Assembly: GCA_003640385.1 (NCBI GenBank)
Contig: RCAB01000272.1
Location: forward strand, 1 to 64,000
Direction of reading: 5' to 3'
DNA: 64,000 nucleotides
Source of the DNA: Setaria digitata
Taxonomy: Eukaryota; Nematoda; Chromadorea; Rhabditida; Setariidae
Shown here: in pieces, positions 35,941 through 49,800 of the stretch
Numbering within the stretch: position 1 is the stretch's first letter
Layout of the letters: each line of letters opens with the position of its first letter
Made by a program: the position numbers and the translations under genes
The notes under the pieces: model-generated
Database searches by the model: none
What the model was told of the DNA's origin: nothing
The model's input: the letters and a program-made list of their open reading frames with translations, nothing else

Positions 35941-38593
35941 GGTAAGTCTGGAAAAATGTATCATATCCAACAAAAAAAATGAATGAACTTGAATAGACAA
36001 GCGAAAATGAACTTTCTGGCTGATGAGAACTAAGAGGACCTGATGAGAACTAAGATATAAATATGAGGGTAAAAGGTGATCAAGCATAAAATAATATTTT
36101 CAAATTGTCTAATCCTGAAATAAATCAAGAAAAGTGAGAAAGAGAATGAGGAACGAAGGACTAATGAAAAACAAATGGCTCCTGTGAAAAGTACACAAAA
36201 AAAAATCAATGATATAGCATAACAGACCGCAATCGTCATGGTACAGATTTTTTCTCTCAGATTTTTGAAATCAATTTTGCTAACACTAATCTATGTTATG
36301 TAAAATGAATGCAAACACGAGTGTACTGAATTTTTTCCCCAGTATCAATCAGCAAAACTGTAAACTCAAATGTAAATATAATACCAATACATGTGTTAGT
36401 ATGCGTTGTAATCAAATATGAATATCACGATATGATATCACCGCATACCTAACTATTACGTAACTTTTTCTCACATTTCGAAAACCATTCGTTAGAAAAG
36501 TTTGATATGAATATACTATGAGTGAAGTATTCCAGTCATTAATGAAATTTGAGTATACTAAACATAACATTTTTGCTTGCTCTTAAACTCATTTCAGTGT
36601 AAAAAAAATTTCCGACTAAATACGAATTACTAAAAATTCAAATTACTTGTAGAGAGACTTAAATTCCAATCACTCACTACCTCCTGACTATGCATTAATG
36701 CATGGCGAGCGTATATCAACAATAGAGAAGTCGTTAAATATAATTCCCTATTCTATCAAATCAACATTTCAATTTATACGATTACCTAACATGCCTGTTT
36801 GGCGGAAGAAGATTCCAATTAGTCAAAATAATACCTGCATGTTGAACACTGTCTTGAATTTCATCAATAAAATCCAAATAAAATATTAAACTATTGTATT
36901 CAACGCAATCCATAAGTCACTCGTTCATTCTTAACTAGTCTAGCTAGAATGTTGGCCAATTAGGCATGACTCCCATCTCTATTAATGATGGACACAAATC
37001 TCAAAATTATGCTTATAAACTCATGTCACATTGGCAACTTCTACTTTGAAAAGATTGACAAATAAATTGGAATAATCAAAAGGCATAGAAATTGATAACT
37101 GAAGTACTCTCTTATCAATAATAACAAACTATCTGTTAACTAAAACCACAAATATGAGAAAAAAAAAAAAAGAAAAGCAGAAAATACAGCTGTGAAAGGA
37201 GACGACTTGCAACAAAATAAGACAGACGTTTGGAGGAAGTATTGATTTACTGGAGATGAAAAAGTGAAAAAAGAATGTACAAAACAAATTGACAGTGATT
37301 GATTTGAAATCAATAAATTTGTTATCAGAGAAGAAAATTAGTTTTAAAAAGGTTTAAATTTTTAATCATCTAAAGCTAATTACTGTCTTTTATTTTAGAA
37401 GGAGATATGTCAAATATATTTTTTTCAAATCAAACACTGAAAACTAAACGAATATGAGGGAGAATGCATTCGTGGAAACGATTTCTGTCTAGTAATCTAC
37501 AAATCATGGTTTCATTTTATTTAGGTTCATTTTCTGGAAATTCTGGATATTCTGGTGGAGCAAAAAAAGAAATTATCGGTTCCGCAAATGTCTCATCTTT
37601 TTCTGATCTTACCCTTAATCAACTTTTCTTCCATTAACAAATAAACAGGAGTTCGAAAGTCATGATAACCTCTGTTGAAGCAGAGTATACTACAGCTGAA
37701 TGATAGCCCTGATTTCATGAATTTATTATGTGAATCATTGCGAACGAATCTTTTCGATCATTTACAGAAAAAAAAAAAATATAATTTCGTGAAAAGTGTC
37801 TCAGCAGATTGCAAGATATAGTTCTAAACAAAGAATATTGTAGTATATAAAAATACTAAAAATTTTATCGGATCAAGTTAATTTACGGATAGTATTTTGT
37901 TGATTGTAATACTTAGAAATTGAAAGTTTCATGCTTCAGCTCCATCATTACAAATTATGATTGATAAACTCGTAACATATGAGAAGTCAAGTACTATGTC
38001 ACATATTATTTCAATTCTATCGAATGATAATTTGATATCAGCTAATATTTAGTCCCCCCCCCCAAAAAAAAAAAAAAAAATGGCGCTGATAGTCTTGAGA
38101 TTTTCGAATGTGACTTGTTCAAAAGTCATCCTTTGGTGAATTACTTCATCGAGTTCAAAATCGAGCAAAAAGCAGACAAATTTTATAGAGTTAAGACTTA
38201 AGTTATGTTTGAAAAGACTAGTAGTTTTCATATTCCGACATGATTCACCTGAAAGCAACGTGAATAAAATACCTGGCAAAGAATAATCCAAAAGCGGGAG
38301 AATTCATGGTTCAAATTCCCAATCATTTTATTCGAGAAAATTATCAGATCAGTACCGTTGTTTATTAGATTGCTATCATCGATTATTTATATACAGAGGA
38401 ATCATTTCTTTAAAATGTTTATTTTTGTCCTTTTTTTTTTTTTCCTGAAAGAAAAAGAAAATATTAAAGAAAGATAACAATTTATTCAACCGATTTACAC
38501 TATTTAAGCGAAAGTTTAACAATAAAAAAAAAGGAAAAATTAATCTGTAATTAAGATGAGCAAAAATTATACAAATATCATTTTAATTATAGC

Positions 38594-38602
38594 ATCACAC
38601 AT

Positions 38603-38633
<31 letters not shown>
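38594..38633. repeat. (CATA)n(CA)n microsatellite
   Basis: About five ACAT units followed by about seven AC units. Confidence 0.9.
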
Positions 38634-38936
38634 TAACGAGAAAGAAAAGCATTGTCAAAGCAATTTTTAAAAACTTTTGTAATTTCATGTAAATTACTGA
38701 ACATTATGGAAGTGAAATAAAAGGATAAAGATTTACTTATTTTGTTATATCAGTCATTCAATGTTTCATGATATTGTTCCTACTTTTTTTTTTCAGTTAT
38801 TAAATTTCATTTTTCTCAAATTGTCTATCATATCAAATTGGTTGCACAGTTCTTTAAGAACCATAAATAGGTTAATTATTGCCACTTAATTAATAGATAT
38901 ATTTGGTGAGTATATGCTAGCATACAAATACATATG

Positions 38937-38975
38937 GTGTGTGTGTGTGTGTCTGTCTGTCTGTTTGTGTCTGTC
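38937..38975. repeat. (GT)n(CTGT)n microsatellite
   Basis: TGTGTG run followed by CTGT/TTGT units, 300 bases upstream of the innexin start. Confidence 0.85.
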
Positions 38976-39221
38976 AGTATATATGTATATGCAAGGGAGG
39001 AGTCGACTGATGTTCATAAAGGAGGAACGAAATTATTGCCAGCTGACTTAAGACTGAATGAGCAGTTCAAGTGGATTTCTTTAGCGACGGATCAAGACTT
39101 TTCCTGTACTGAATTGCTGGCGGTGACGTTGCTATTTGCTTCGGTGGCGGAAAATAAAAATTAAATAAATTAAAAAAGAAAAAGAAAAAAAAAGGAAAGG
39201 AAAAAAAAAGGAGAGAAGGAA

Positions 39222-42200
39222 ATGGTAGCCGGTGGTTATCGGATCGGTATGCATCTGATAACGTCTGCTTTAAGACTTCTCGAACCACGGGTCGATGATG
39301 ATTTTGTTGATCGGCTTCATTATCTGTACACCTCAACAATGCTATTCCTATTTTCCATTATCGTTTCTGCTAAACAATATGGTAATAATATTTTTGTATA
39401 GAAATTGCTTTTTTCTTTTTCTTTCCTTGTTATTTTTACTTTTTTTTTTTCCTCCTCCCCCCCCCCCTCCCTCTATTATTTTAATTGTAATTTTATGACG
39501 AAAAGAAGAATAGAATGGAGGGAAAAAAAGGAAGTGAGAAAGGAATAGTAAGTTAAGCTTTTATATTAGTAGCTGTTTAATTATTTTAAATGTAGCATGT
39601 AAAATTAACAAAATATCTGATACATTTATTATTTTCATTGATCGGAAAAGAAAAAAAGAGAAAGGAATGATTATAAATGGAAAATGTTTAGGATAATATT
39701 TAGCGAAGTTTATTCGATATAATATGGTAATTGTTCCTTTCTTATCCTTATCGAAACAATTCTTTCCTATTTTTTGTTCCATTGATGATAATTAAATAAT
39801 TAAAATATTTTTATGCCTTTTTATTCTTCAAATAGATAGATGGTATTAAAATTTAATTATCGGTACTCGAAAGCTTTGAATTGTTTTAGTGATATTTTAA
39901 AATAATAGCTACGGCTAAATTATCATTGTCGTGTATATGAACAATGTCAGTTACTATTTTTTGTGATGAAATCTGCAAATGTCGATATTTCGCAGTTAAA
40001 TGATTGAAGGTTATCCAAACCTCAGAACTCTTCCTTTTTTCTTCAAAATAACATTAACAAATAGTTTAACTGTATAACTGTTATTAATTAGAAACAAATT
40101 GTCTGAATTGAGCTTTAGCAACTTTCAAACTGATTAATGGATGATTCTGAAACGGAAAAAACTTTCTTCTATCAACACGCATAGAGCAATCAAAGGAACA
40201 GCCACAGAAATCAATTTGTATTAATGATCATCTCACAAATATTTCTAATTAAACACGAAAATGTGAAATGAACATCATTTTTTTTAAATCAATTTATCAG
40301 GCTTCTTTTTTCTTCTCCCATTATTTAGAAATGACATATTTATTTATGTTCTGAATAATTTTACTTTCATTATTTCATTTCTTTAGGTCATCCAATTGAA
40401 TGCTTTGTGCCAGCACAATTTACGAAGGCGATGGAACAGTATACGGAAAATTACTGCTGGGTTCAGAATACTTATTGGGTACCATTTCAGGTAACTTTTC
40501 TAGAATTTCTAAATACTTTCTAATATTATACAACCGGAAAAAAAAGCATAATTATTTTGTACTGAAAAAACGAAGCAGGAGAAAGGGGCGAAAATTTCTA
40601 ATAATAGAACAGTATGGATTTATATTTCAGAAAAAAAAAGTGCTTTTTAGTTTAGAAAGCAAAAGTTACGAGAAAACTTCTCCCTTAGCTCCTTTCTTTT
40701 TCCACTGCGGATGTTGTCTGATTTATTACAATGTAGCAAAATAATAAACTCTTGATCGTTATATACCTTAATATTATTTACTATAGTACTATAGTAAATA
40801 ATATTAAGGTTAAAAGTGAAAATATGCTAATTACATGATTTTTTTTTTTATTTCGTGAACTAGTAATTGAATGAGAGTAACACTGTTTGTTTCACTTTTG
40901 ATTAACTACGTTATTAAATTATTGTTAAGACAAAAAGTGTAATAAATATTTCAATTTGCTAAAGGAATTTTTTCTTTCATAGAAAAATCACAGTAAATCA
41001 TTTTCGTGGAAAATTTCGTTCTTTTTTTTGCATCGAAAAACAACGAAAAAAAAACTTTAAACTATTAAAATTTAAATGATTAAAAATAACTAATGATTTT
41101 AAAATGTTATAAAGTTCTTATTATTAAAATTTTAATTATCAAAATTTAACATTACGAAATTTTTTCTTCTTAAATTTAACTAGATACAAACTTTTTATTA
41201 AAATTAATAGTATACTGTAGGCGTTAAAACATATGCAACTGACATTGAGAGGTGGGAGGATTCATTAATTAAAACAATAGTAATGAACATTAAAACATCA
41301 CTGAAGGATTTAATACCGCATCGTTTGGATGATCGAGAGCGTCGACAAATTGGTTATTATCAGTGGGTACCATTTGCGTTAGCTATTGCTGCTATCATGT
41401 TTCATATGCCATCAACTGTTTGGCGAATACTTAGCACACAGTCAGGTGATATGATTATTTCAAAAATTTTCGAAAGCTTTCTCATTATTAGTTGAGTCGT
41501 AAACTTTTTTTTAAATTTTAGCTAAAGAAAAATCGCCTCATCATAATGTCTGCAACAAATATATGAATATTTGAGTGGTGCTTGTTATCAATTTTTAATT
41601 GTCAATTATTCACTTTCAATCTAATTATACCAATAATAATAATAATGTGAAACTTCAAAATGATAAATGAAATCAAGGAGAAAAGTTGATCTTGTGGTCG
41701 AGATGAATGTGAAAGCTTACCCTCCATTCTTTATGTTATCACTATCATTAAACAGTAATGATATTATTTGAAAGTTTGCGTGAGCATCGACTGAACTACA
41801 AATTATCGATTTAGTCTTGCTGTTTAAATCTTATTTTGAATGATAAACAAGTAGTGGCCACTGGTTGCAAGACAAAGAAAGATCTTGTTATATATGCGAA
41901 AAAGCAAAGAATTAAAATTATCACATTTCATTTTGAGCACTGGGAGAATCTTTCTAAATGTAATTAGCTTAAGTTGAAAATAAACAATTGATGAGAAATC
42001 AATAGGAAAATTGCAGGGCTGAACATGTCATTGGTGATACAATTGGCAAGTCAAGACCAAAATGTCGATCCATTAATACGAGATCATTCCGTTGAAGTAC
42101 TTACTAGGCATATTGATGATGCTCTGAAATATCAACGGGACTATGGTAGTCGAAATAAGAGTGTGAGTATTTTTGTCAAATATTAAACTTGATCATAAAA

Positions 42201-44710
42201 TATAATTGCAAAAATAGTTGTGTTCCCTTGGAAGACTCAATCAAACTAATATGATATTTAGTTTATTAGAAAAACAAAATTTGATAAATTCAATTACTAT
42301 TAGACTGATTGATCAATGGATGAAATAACAGAAGATAAGGTTATTTAAATTTCTTTTCGAAAAGTTTGCATACTGCAGTGTAAACACATCTTGAATACGT
42401 CTGATAGAAGAATATCATCAGGCATTTTCTATTATGTTCGCCTATGATCAGTTTAATAGTAATTGAATTTGTCTAATTTTGTCTTGCTATTAAGCTAATA
42501 CGTCTAGCAATAAGTGCTTAATCTCGCGCGTAGTTGTGATATATGAAACAGTATGCACGGCATATTAGATTAAAATCAAACATTAAATTATTAAGAATGC
42601 TTCAGTTGATCTGAAAAAGCGATCGTAACTGCTAAACTTAATTATATCTTATCTGTCATCATGAAGGAGAGAGTGAATTAATTAGTCCGTACTTTTTGTA
42701 AGCTTATTTATTGACTTAACTTGCAAGTATCTGAAGCATCCGTGAAAACTAATTAAATTCCAATTGTTAGCAGTCATATCCTGCTGATTTCTATTTCTGA
42801 TAGGAGATTAATTAATTTTTCTTGACATAAGTCCAAAATTCATTTAGAATTTTTAATGACTATCCATTATCTTCACTTAAATGAAACTAGAAATACTAAA
42901 GTTAACTAGAAATTTAGAAGAAAAAATGACAATTTCACAGAATGAAAATGACATAGAAAAAATGATTCACGAAAGAAAAAGAGAGTGATACTTAATTGCT
43001 ATTAATGAATGATAATTTCGATGCTAATTTCAGGTATATCTATTTGCGGTGCTAAAGTTAGGTAAAATTTACGGAGCTTATGTATCAGTTGTTTATCTGT
43101 TCGTGAAGAGCTTACATCTATGTAACGTTCTGTTGCAATTTATAATGCTGAATAATTTCTTGGAAACATCCAATTATCCATTCTTCGGTGGTCATGTCCT
43201 CTACGACCTTATCATGGTACTCTTCGGTTGATATTGAAACTTCTTCTTTCTACCTGAATGTAAAAACCATTTTGTGAGAACTTCCTATTCAAATTATCTA
43301 TTTGAAATTATTATAACTGGTAAGATTCTTCCCGGGAATATGTCTTTTAATCATTGAATCATTCATTTTTGTCCAGTCGTATTTGTAAAATATAGGGAGA
43401 TTTCATATTTATAATACTAAAAAAAAAGTTGAACTAATTTAGTTTGTTAGATGGAAGGTAAATTTATGTAAATTGAATTTTGCTAAAGTAAGTTTGCATG
43501 CATAACGTGCAAAACCGCATATTTAAATCTTACTACAAGTATATTCTAAAATATAAGCATCACTTTTGCAAAAAAAAAAGTGAGAAACGTAAAAATTGTG
43601 ATATTTTCAGGGTCGAGAATGGCGTGATTCAGGACGTTTTCCACGTGTAACACTATGTGATTTTGAAATACGGGTTTTGGGTAACGTTCATCGACATACG
43701 GTGCAGTGTGTTCTGGTTGTTAACATGTTAACGGAAAAGATATTTCTCTTTCTATGGCTTTGGCTTCTCTTACTATCATTTGGTACTGCCATAAATATGA
43801 TTATCTGGACATTGTCGCTGTCGCTTGCAGAATGGCGACATGCATTTGTCACCAAATTTCTGGAATGTGAATCCAATCAGACACATCGTTTTGTTCATCA
43901 TTTTCTTCGGCCTGATGGTGTATTCATTTTGCATGTATGTTCAGAAGAAACTTTTGCTAAATTAATTACATTTCTACTAATTACATATTTATATTTAGTT
44001 CTTTATTTGAAAGCAATGAAAAGAAAATGGATGACAGTTGAAGAAGTTTTATAATACCAGAGGATTGAAAGATTTAATTTTTGTTGCTAATTAAAATATG
44101 GTGTAAAAAAAAATTTTTCTTTTTCTACCATTATACAAAAGAAAAAAAAAATGAAAACAAAAGCAAAAAACTTCTCTATTTCTGACGTTTTCATTTGCTC
44201 CATTAAAAAAAAAAAAAAAAAAAAAAAAAAAGCAGTTGCTGAATTTTCAATAAGTTTAGTCAGAGAAAAAGAAGAAAAAAGGAAAAAACTCAAAGATGAA
44301 CTCACAGGGCTGTCTTGTTAATTATTATAAAAATTGTGAAGACATCTTAAAAATGACTTACAATGTTAGTCTTATGTTCTTTGATGTGTTTAATCGATCT
44401 ACTAGCATAAATGATAATAGCCTATCAATCAATACTAGATGATCAATCATATTCCTGTATAACTGGAAATTTTCAGATGATTGCGTCACACGGTGGTAAT
44501 ATAGTATGTGCTCGACTTACGGAATCCTTATGGATGAAATTTTTACAACGAAGTGGTAAATTAACTGTATTTGATGTGGAAAAAGCTGTTTGCGCAGAGG
44601 AAAGAAGTAACAGCAAGAATGGTAATAAGCAGGTAGATGAAGGAAGTTGGCGTGAACCAACGCTGCCACCTCCAATGCCATTGCTACCTACGTCTACTCA
44701 ATTCGTTTGA
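39222..44710 (+). CDS. inx: Innexin (invertebrate gap-junction channel subunit)
   Basis: Innexins form gap junctions and hemichannels. Exons: 39222-39381, 40387-40490, about 41307-41445, 42017-42162, 43034-43216, 43611-43934 and 44477-44710, about 429 residues. The first helix lies at about residues 38-53 ([14 protein letters not shown]). Extracellular loop 1 carries [11 protein letters not shown] and Y-C-W-V-Q-N-T-Y. The hallmark Y-Y-Q-W-V-P-F starts the second helix. The third ([14 protein letters not shown]) and fourth are in exon 6, where C-D-F-E-I-R and R-H-T-V-Q-C-V-L mark loop 2 and its edge. The tail ends in a Pro-rich segment, P-P-P-M-P-L-L-P. The acceptor of exon 3 (CTGAAG) is atypical; a longer exon is possible. 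Introns are up to 900 bases or more, and one carries a 46-bp palindrome. I cannot say which C. elegans innexin is closest. Confidence 0.9.
40765..40810. repeat. Perfect 46-bp palindrome
   Basis: ACCTTAATATTATTTACTAT begins a 23-base arm (40765-40787) followed directly by its exact reverse complement (40788-40810), with no spacer. It lies in the innexin intron between 40490 and 41307. Confidence 0.93.
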
Positions 44711-46805
44711 CATACGTGTGATATTGAATCAGTTGCCGAAGCACAACGAAATGGATATCATCGGTTATAGTATATACCACAGGGAATAAGTTATCGTTTT
44801 TTTTTTTTTTTTTTTTTTTAACAAATTTTAAAAGTGATAAATTGAACTATACACTAACATTTGGCTTATTTTTTTATCAATTTAAACTTTATATTATGAA
44901 AAAGTTGAAAAGTTAGCTAAGTGGATGAAAAGAAAAGTAAGAAGGTAATGACTTAACCAGTCTTGAACCATTAGTTTATTTCTGAATCAACAATTACACT
45001 ACTTCAAGAAACTTCTTCTAACAAAGTTTCGTAACATATTATTATCCTGGACTTCGGTGCATTTTTCTTTTGTTAGGAAAATATGTTGTTTAATTGTACA
45101 AATATTTGTCAAATTATTGAATATGTCCAAGGTTTCGCATTCTTTTCTTTGAAATTTGACAGAACGATGAAAATAGGAATTTGAATAGCTTTATTGTTTG
45201 AAAATTTAAAGTTACAGTGTGATTTCACAAATATTTATAAAAAAAAAAAAAAAAAAAAAAAAAGCATCACCAATTACTATACTTAAAAGTAGTCAATCAG
45301 TATCAGTGAGTAAGAAGTAACAAAAAAAATTTTTTTTTTTTTTTTGTTTTCAACGATCTCATATGAATTTCATAAAAATAAAATGTACTCTTCATCAATA
45401 TTTCATCAGTTTCTAAAATAATCAAAATTATTATCAGGATTATTTAACCTAATGACTGCATGGTCTGTGCATATCAGGTATTAATTTGATTTCACAAAAA
45501 ATTATGCCATAAAAATCGCAAAAAGTGATTTAAAGGAGAAGAACTGAACAGTTGGAACTTTAATTTTCCAAACCTTATAATCTATTATTTTTTTTCTGTC
45601 TCCTGCATATTATTTTTTGATTTTTCATTTGAAGATGTGTAATTTGCCATGCCACCATAATACTTGAAACTTTGTTAATTAAGAAAAGTGCGTGTCATGA
45701 TTGCTAATTTCATTGCTCACCTTTATAATAATTATGTAAATAAAAATTAAGCCCATGTTTTGCTTTGTTTCTCCTCTTTTTTTTTAATGGAACGAAAATG
45801 ATGAGAGATAGTAATTAGTGTCGGCATGTAATACGATATTGATATTTTGTCACCGATCAAGATTTGCTTTTTTTTTTTTTTAACTTAATTCACTGTGATA
45901 AAGAGAGTGAGAAGTAAAAAACACGAAATGATTATGAGTATTTATAGTTTTTCCATAATGATGAATAAGGAAAGAAAAAAGAATATTTTTTTAAAATAAA
46001 AGTTAAATAATTTGGCAGTGCTGAATAACACAATTTTCTTCCTAACAACGTTCCTGGATTTCACCTGAAAAAATTCTATTTAATCCTGCATCATGCAATA
46101 ATGTATGAAGTTTTATTTAATAAATATGAAAGAAATGAAAAAAGCTAAAAATCTTAATGTGTAAAATTTCAAATATCCATTTCCTATAAAATTATTACTC
46201 TGGATTATATTCTAAAAAAAAAAACTTGAAATTCCAATCAGCATTCCAATGTTTCAATTTTATTCAACATTTGTTTTCACTGATAAGTAAGTAACTGTTA
46301 AAGTTAATATTGTTTTTGTAAGTTGGAAGAAGAAGCAGAAGTTAAAAAATTTCTCATCATTCATTTACAGTGAATTAAAAACAACTTCTTTCATCTTTTT
46401 CTCTCTTTCAGAATTTCCCACTTGTCTTTTACTCAGGAGAAGAAGAAAAATGAAATCAAAATATATGACTTATCTGAAGCTGCCATTTTTTTTTTTTGCT
46501 GTTAATGATGCTTATATTATATTAAACTTATTTCTAACATGATTTAGTCAGCTGTTACAAGAAAAAAAAGTTTATGTATTTTTTTTTTTTGTTCTGACCT
46601 AATAATCTTGTTGATATCGCTTCTAAATCTTCCCTTCCCTAATAAATCCTCCAATCACTTCTTATTTATTAATATAACACTAATTCCTAAGTTAATAAGA
46701 AAAGATGAATTAAGTAAAAGTTATTTCTTATTAATAACATGAATCCTTAAGTTCATAAGTAATTAATTAAGTGAAATTATTTATAAAGAAACAGGACCGT
46801 AACTA
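44711..46805. other. Convergent 3' intergenic region, very AT-rich
   Basis: Between the innexin and SPARC 3' ends. Many poly-A and poly-T runs (44797-44819, 45239-45263, 45328-45345, 45869-45882). No open frame of note and no RNA gene seen. Confidence 0.55.
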
Positions 46806-49800
46806 CTAACCTTCTTTCAGGCCAAGACATTTTCCCCATTCCTTGATTGATATGTTGCCATCATTGTTGACATCACAATTCTCCAGGAATGGTTTGATGC
46901 ATGATTCCATGGGAATAACCGGTGCTGTGATCGGAATCAATTCATGATGAGAAACATGCTTATCATGCGGTTTAATATCCAAATCACAGAATTTCCATAT
47001 TACCGGATAAACATGCTTCTTTTCATCATCCGATTCCGCTTCAGCAATCAATTCCTCCCACTCCAAATTATGCAGCTCACGACGTTTTTTCATTTCTCGC
47101 ATTACCTTTAAAAAAAAAAAAGAAAAAAATTTTTTTAATTTTTTTTTTGGTTCAAATTTCCTCATTTTACGAAAAACAGTTTAAGCGACAGAATTTGATG
47201 AAAGACCACGATTTCTTGTTTCGTTTTCTCTTTTCCTCCAACTCCCTTAGTGTACTTTCTTTTCTATACTATAGCATATGGATGAATATTTGTATATAAG
47301 TTCGTTATTTCTTTTATAAACAAAAACAGAATGAATGATCGGTTGAAAATTACGAAAAGGGCTAAATATTATTTAAAAGAGTCAACGGAGAAGTCTAAAA
47401 ACAACGCAGTACAAGGAAAGCAGTTCAATCGTCAAGAGTCACACAGCTTATCATTTCAAAGATTGAAAATACAAGAAATTTTAAATTTTAGACAAATTGA
47501 ATGAAAGTTTGTTAAATTTTATTTTAATATCATTAAAGCAAAAAACAACAATTAGTTTAGTTTATGCTTGGGCATTTTTTTTTTTTTTTTTTTTTTATAA
47601 CTGCTAATACTTTATTTGATAGGTTCGATTAAAGATAGGCAACTGAATTTAAATTTCTTATTTTTTTCCTCATTTTTTTCTTTTTTTTTTGTTTTATGCT
47701 TAAAAATATTTCATGAAAAATAATAATGATGAGAACAGTAATAATTATATTCCATACAATTATTACATACATATATACCTGGAAAAGCCAATCAGCCATT
47801 CGTGCTGGGAATTGAATCATTAATTCATCGGTGCATGGTTCAAGCTTTTTGCAAGCTCCCAAATATTCCAAATGAACCTTTGCATTCATCTTGTTCTAAA
47901 TGACAATCAGCAATTATTGAATAAAAATCTACGCTTACCTGAAAATAATTTATTATTGTGCTTACCCCACCGATAAATTAAATTAAGAAAAAACAAGAAA
48001 TTTTTTCAAATATTAAAAGTTAACACTTTCAATTTGCTTTTCAAAAAATTTTTTTCTGGAATTTTGAAATTTAATATTAATTAAACATAGGTGAAAAATG
48101 ACTAACTTTGCATTCTTTGGATTTATGTTTACAAAGGCATCTTTCACGATAAAGTTCACACAACGATGGAAATGTTTGATTTGTATTACTGCAAACCTAT
48201 AAAACAATATTATTTGTTCGAAAACTTATCAATCATTGTCGCAATTTTTCTTTTTCTCTTTTATTTATTTATTTTTTCTTGAAAATGCAATGCACTTTAT
48301 ACCAGTGATAATTTATTCGCCGAAAGAATAAAATGATAGTGGAAAATAGTAAAATCATAAATCTCTAGCATTAGCATTTTCTAAATATAAATTTTAAATG
48401 AAACCTGATCAAGTGGATCATCATCGAGCAATGGACACATTGAAATGCATTCACAGGTGGGTTCACCACTTTTATCCACGATACATTCTTTACCCCATCC
48501 ACAAATATGATCTTCACAAGGATTCTTTTGTACCACTGGTGCTATAAACTTTTACTGAGATAAAAAAGATTTTATTTAATTTGATAACAAATACGTTTAC
48601 CATTAGATTATAAATGTTTTTTTTTTTTAATTATGACTGCTTGCAGAAGATAAACAAATTTAGTTGATCAGCACAATATTTGAAAAAAAGAAAAAAAAAA
48701 AATTTTAAATATTGTGCTAATTTAGCAGAAAAGAAGCTTCGAATTTTAATTTAATTGGACAGAAAACTTCTTATAATTTTTAATTAGCAAGTAAATTGCA
48801 AAAAGAAATTGAAGAACCAATTTGTTCGAACAATATAATATACTTCTAAGAGATTTGGTAAAATTAGCATGATGAAAAAAAAAAAAAAAAATGGAGAGCA
48901 AGCAATATTAAAATTGCTAATAAATGCCATTTTTGTGTGTATAATTAAAGTGAAAATTTCCTAAGGGAATTAGTAAAGATGTACAACTAAAATTTCAACC
49001 ATAATTTACTAATTTCATGATCTAATTCACTTTTGAGCAGTAATTAATTTTAAAATTATCCAAAAAAAAAATTTTACAGGAAAGTTGCTGCTGATTTATT
49101 CTAGCCTAAACATAATTGGATTTATTTATTTTTTCTAGTTAAAAACATTAAAATAAACAAACCTGGCTTGTAATTTTTCATTGGTTCTACTATTTTCTCA
49201 TCAATATTCTCCAGTAATGTTTCTAGTTCATCCCAATCATTTCCTTTCTTCTAAAATTTTGAAAAACAGTTCAATTTTTTCAAACAAAATCTTCATTGTA
49301 GAATAAGTTTTATTTAGAATTTTTAATTTCTAAAAAGGAAAATAAAAAGGAGAATGTGATTGGTAAGAAGCAGAAACTTATCAGCTATACCTTAAAAATG
49401 AAAAAATCAGTAAATCAAATTAATTAGAGAGAAAAAAAAAAAACAGACATTACACTGTTAATTCCTTCTGATAATTGATTAATAAAAATTGCCAGGAATG
49501 TAGTCGATCAAGTAGTTAATGATTTACATTTGCGTCATTGTATTCGTATTTAGTTTCAATGCAAAAGAATTTAATTCAGATAAGGTAATTAGTTTGTTTT
49601 GGTTTATTAATATTTACTAGAAGAAAAAGGAAACAAGAAAAGAAGTACTTAGTTGTTATGAAAATGAATTTCATTGCTTATAAGTTCGTTACTTCTCCCT
49701 TATTTGATCAGGATAACTCGAAGATTTTTGCAATATCATCATAACCCAGGTGTATACATGGGATAAATATATATGCTAAAAGGCAATGAACAGGAAAAAG

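Larger units (their letters stand above)
35941..39221. other. Long intergenic region between divergent genes
   Basis: About 3.3 kb between the starts of the phospholipase C (-) and innexin (+) genes, so it should hold both promoters. I see only short AT-rich frames, homopolymers (poly-A near 37158 and 37769, a C8A17 run near 38053-38080) and two simple repeats. A GGTTCAAATTCC near 38309 resembles a tRNA B box but has no A box or cloverleaf. Confidence 0.5.

Noticed and set aside
38300..38325. Possible tRNA B box (GGTTCAAATTCC)
   Set aside because: No A box, acceptor stem or cloverleaf could be drawn around it.
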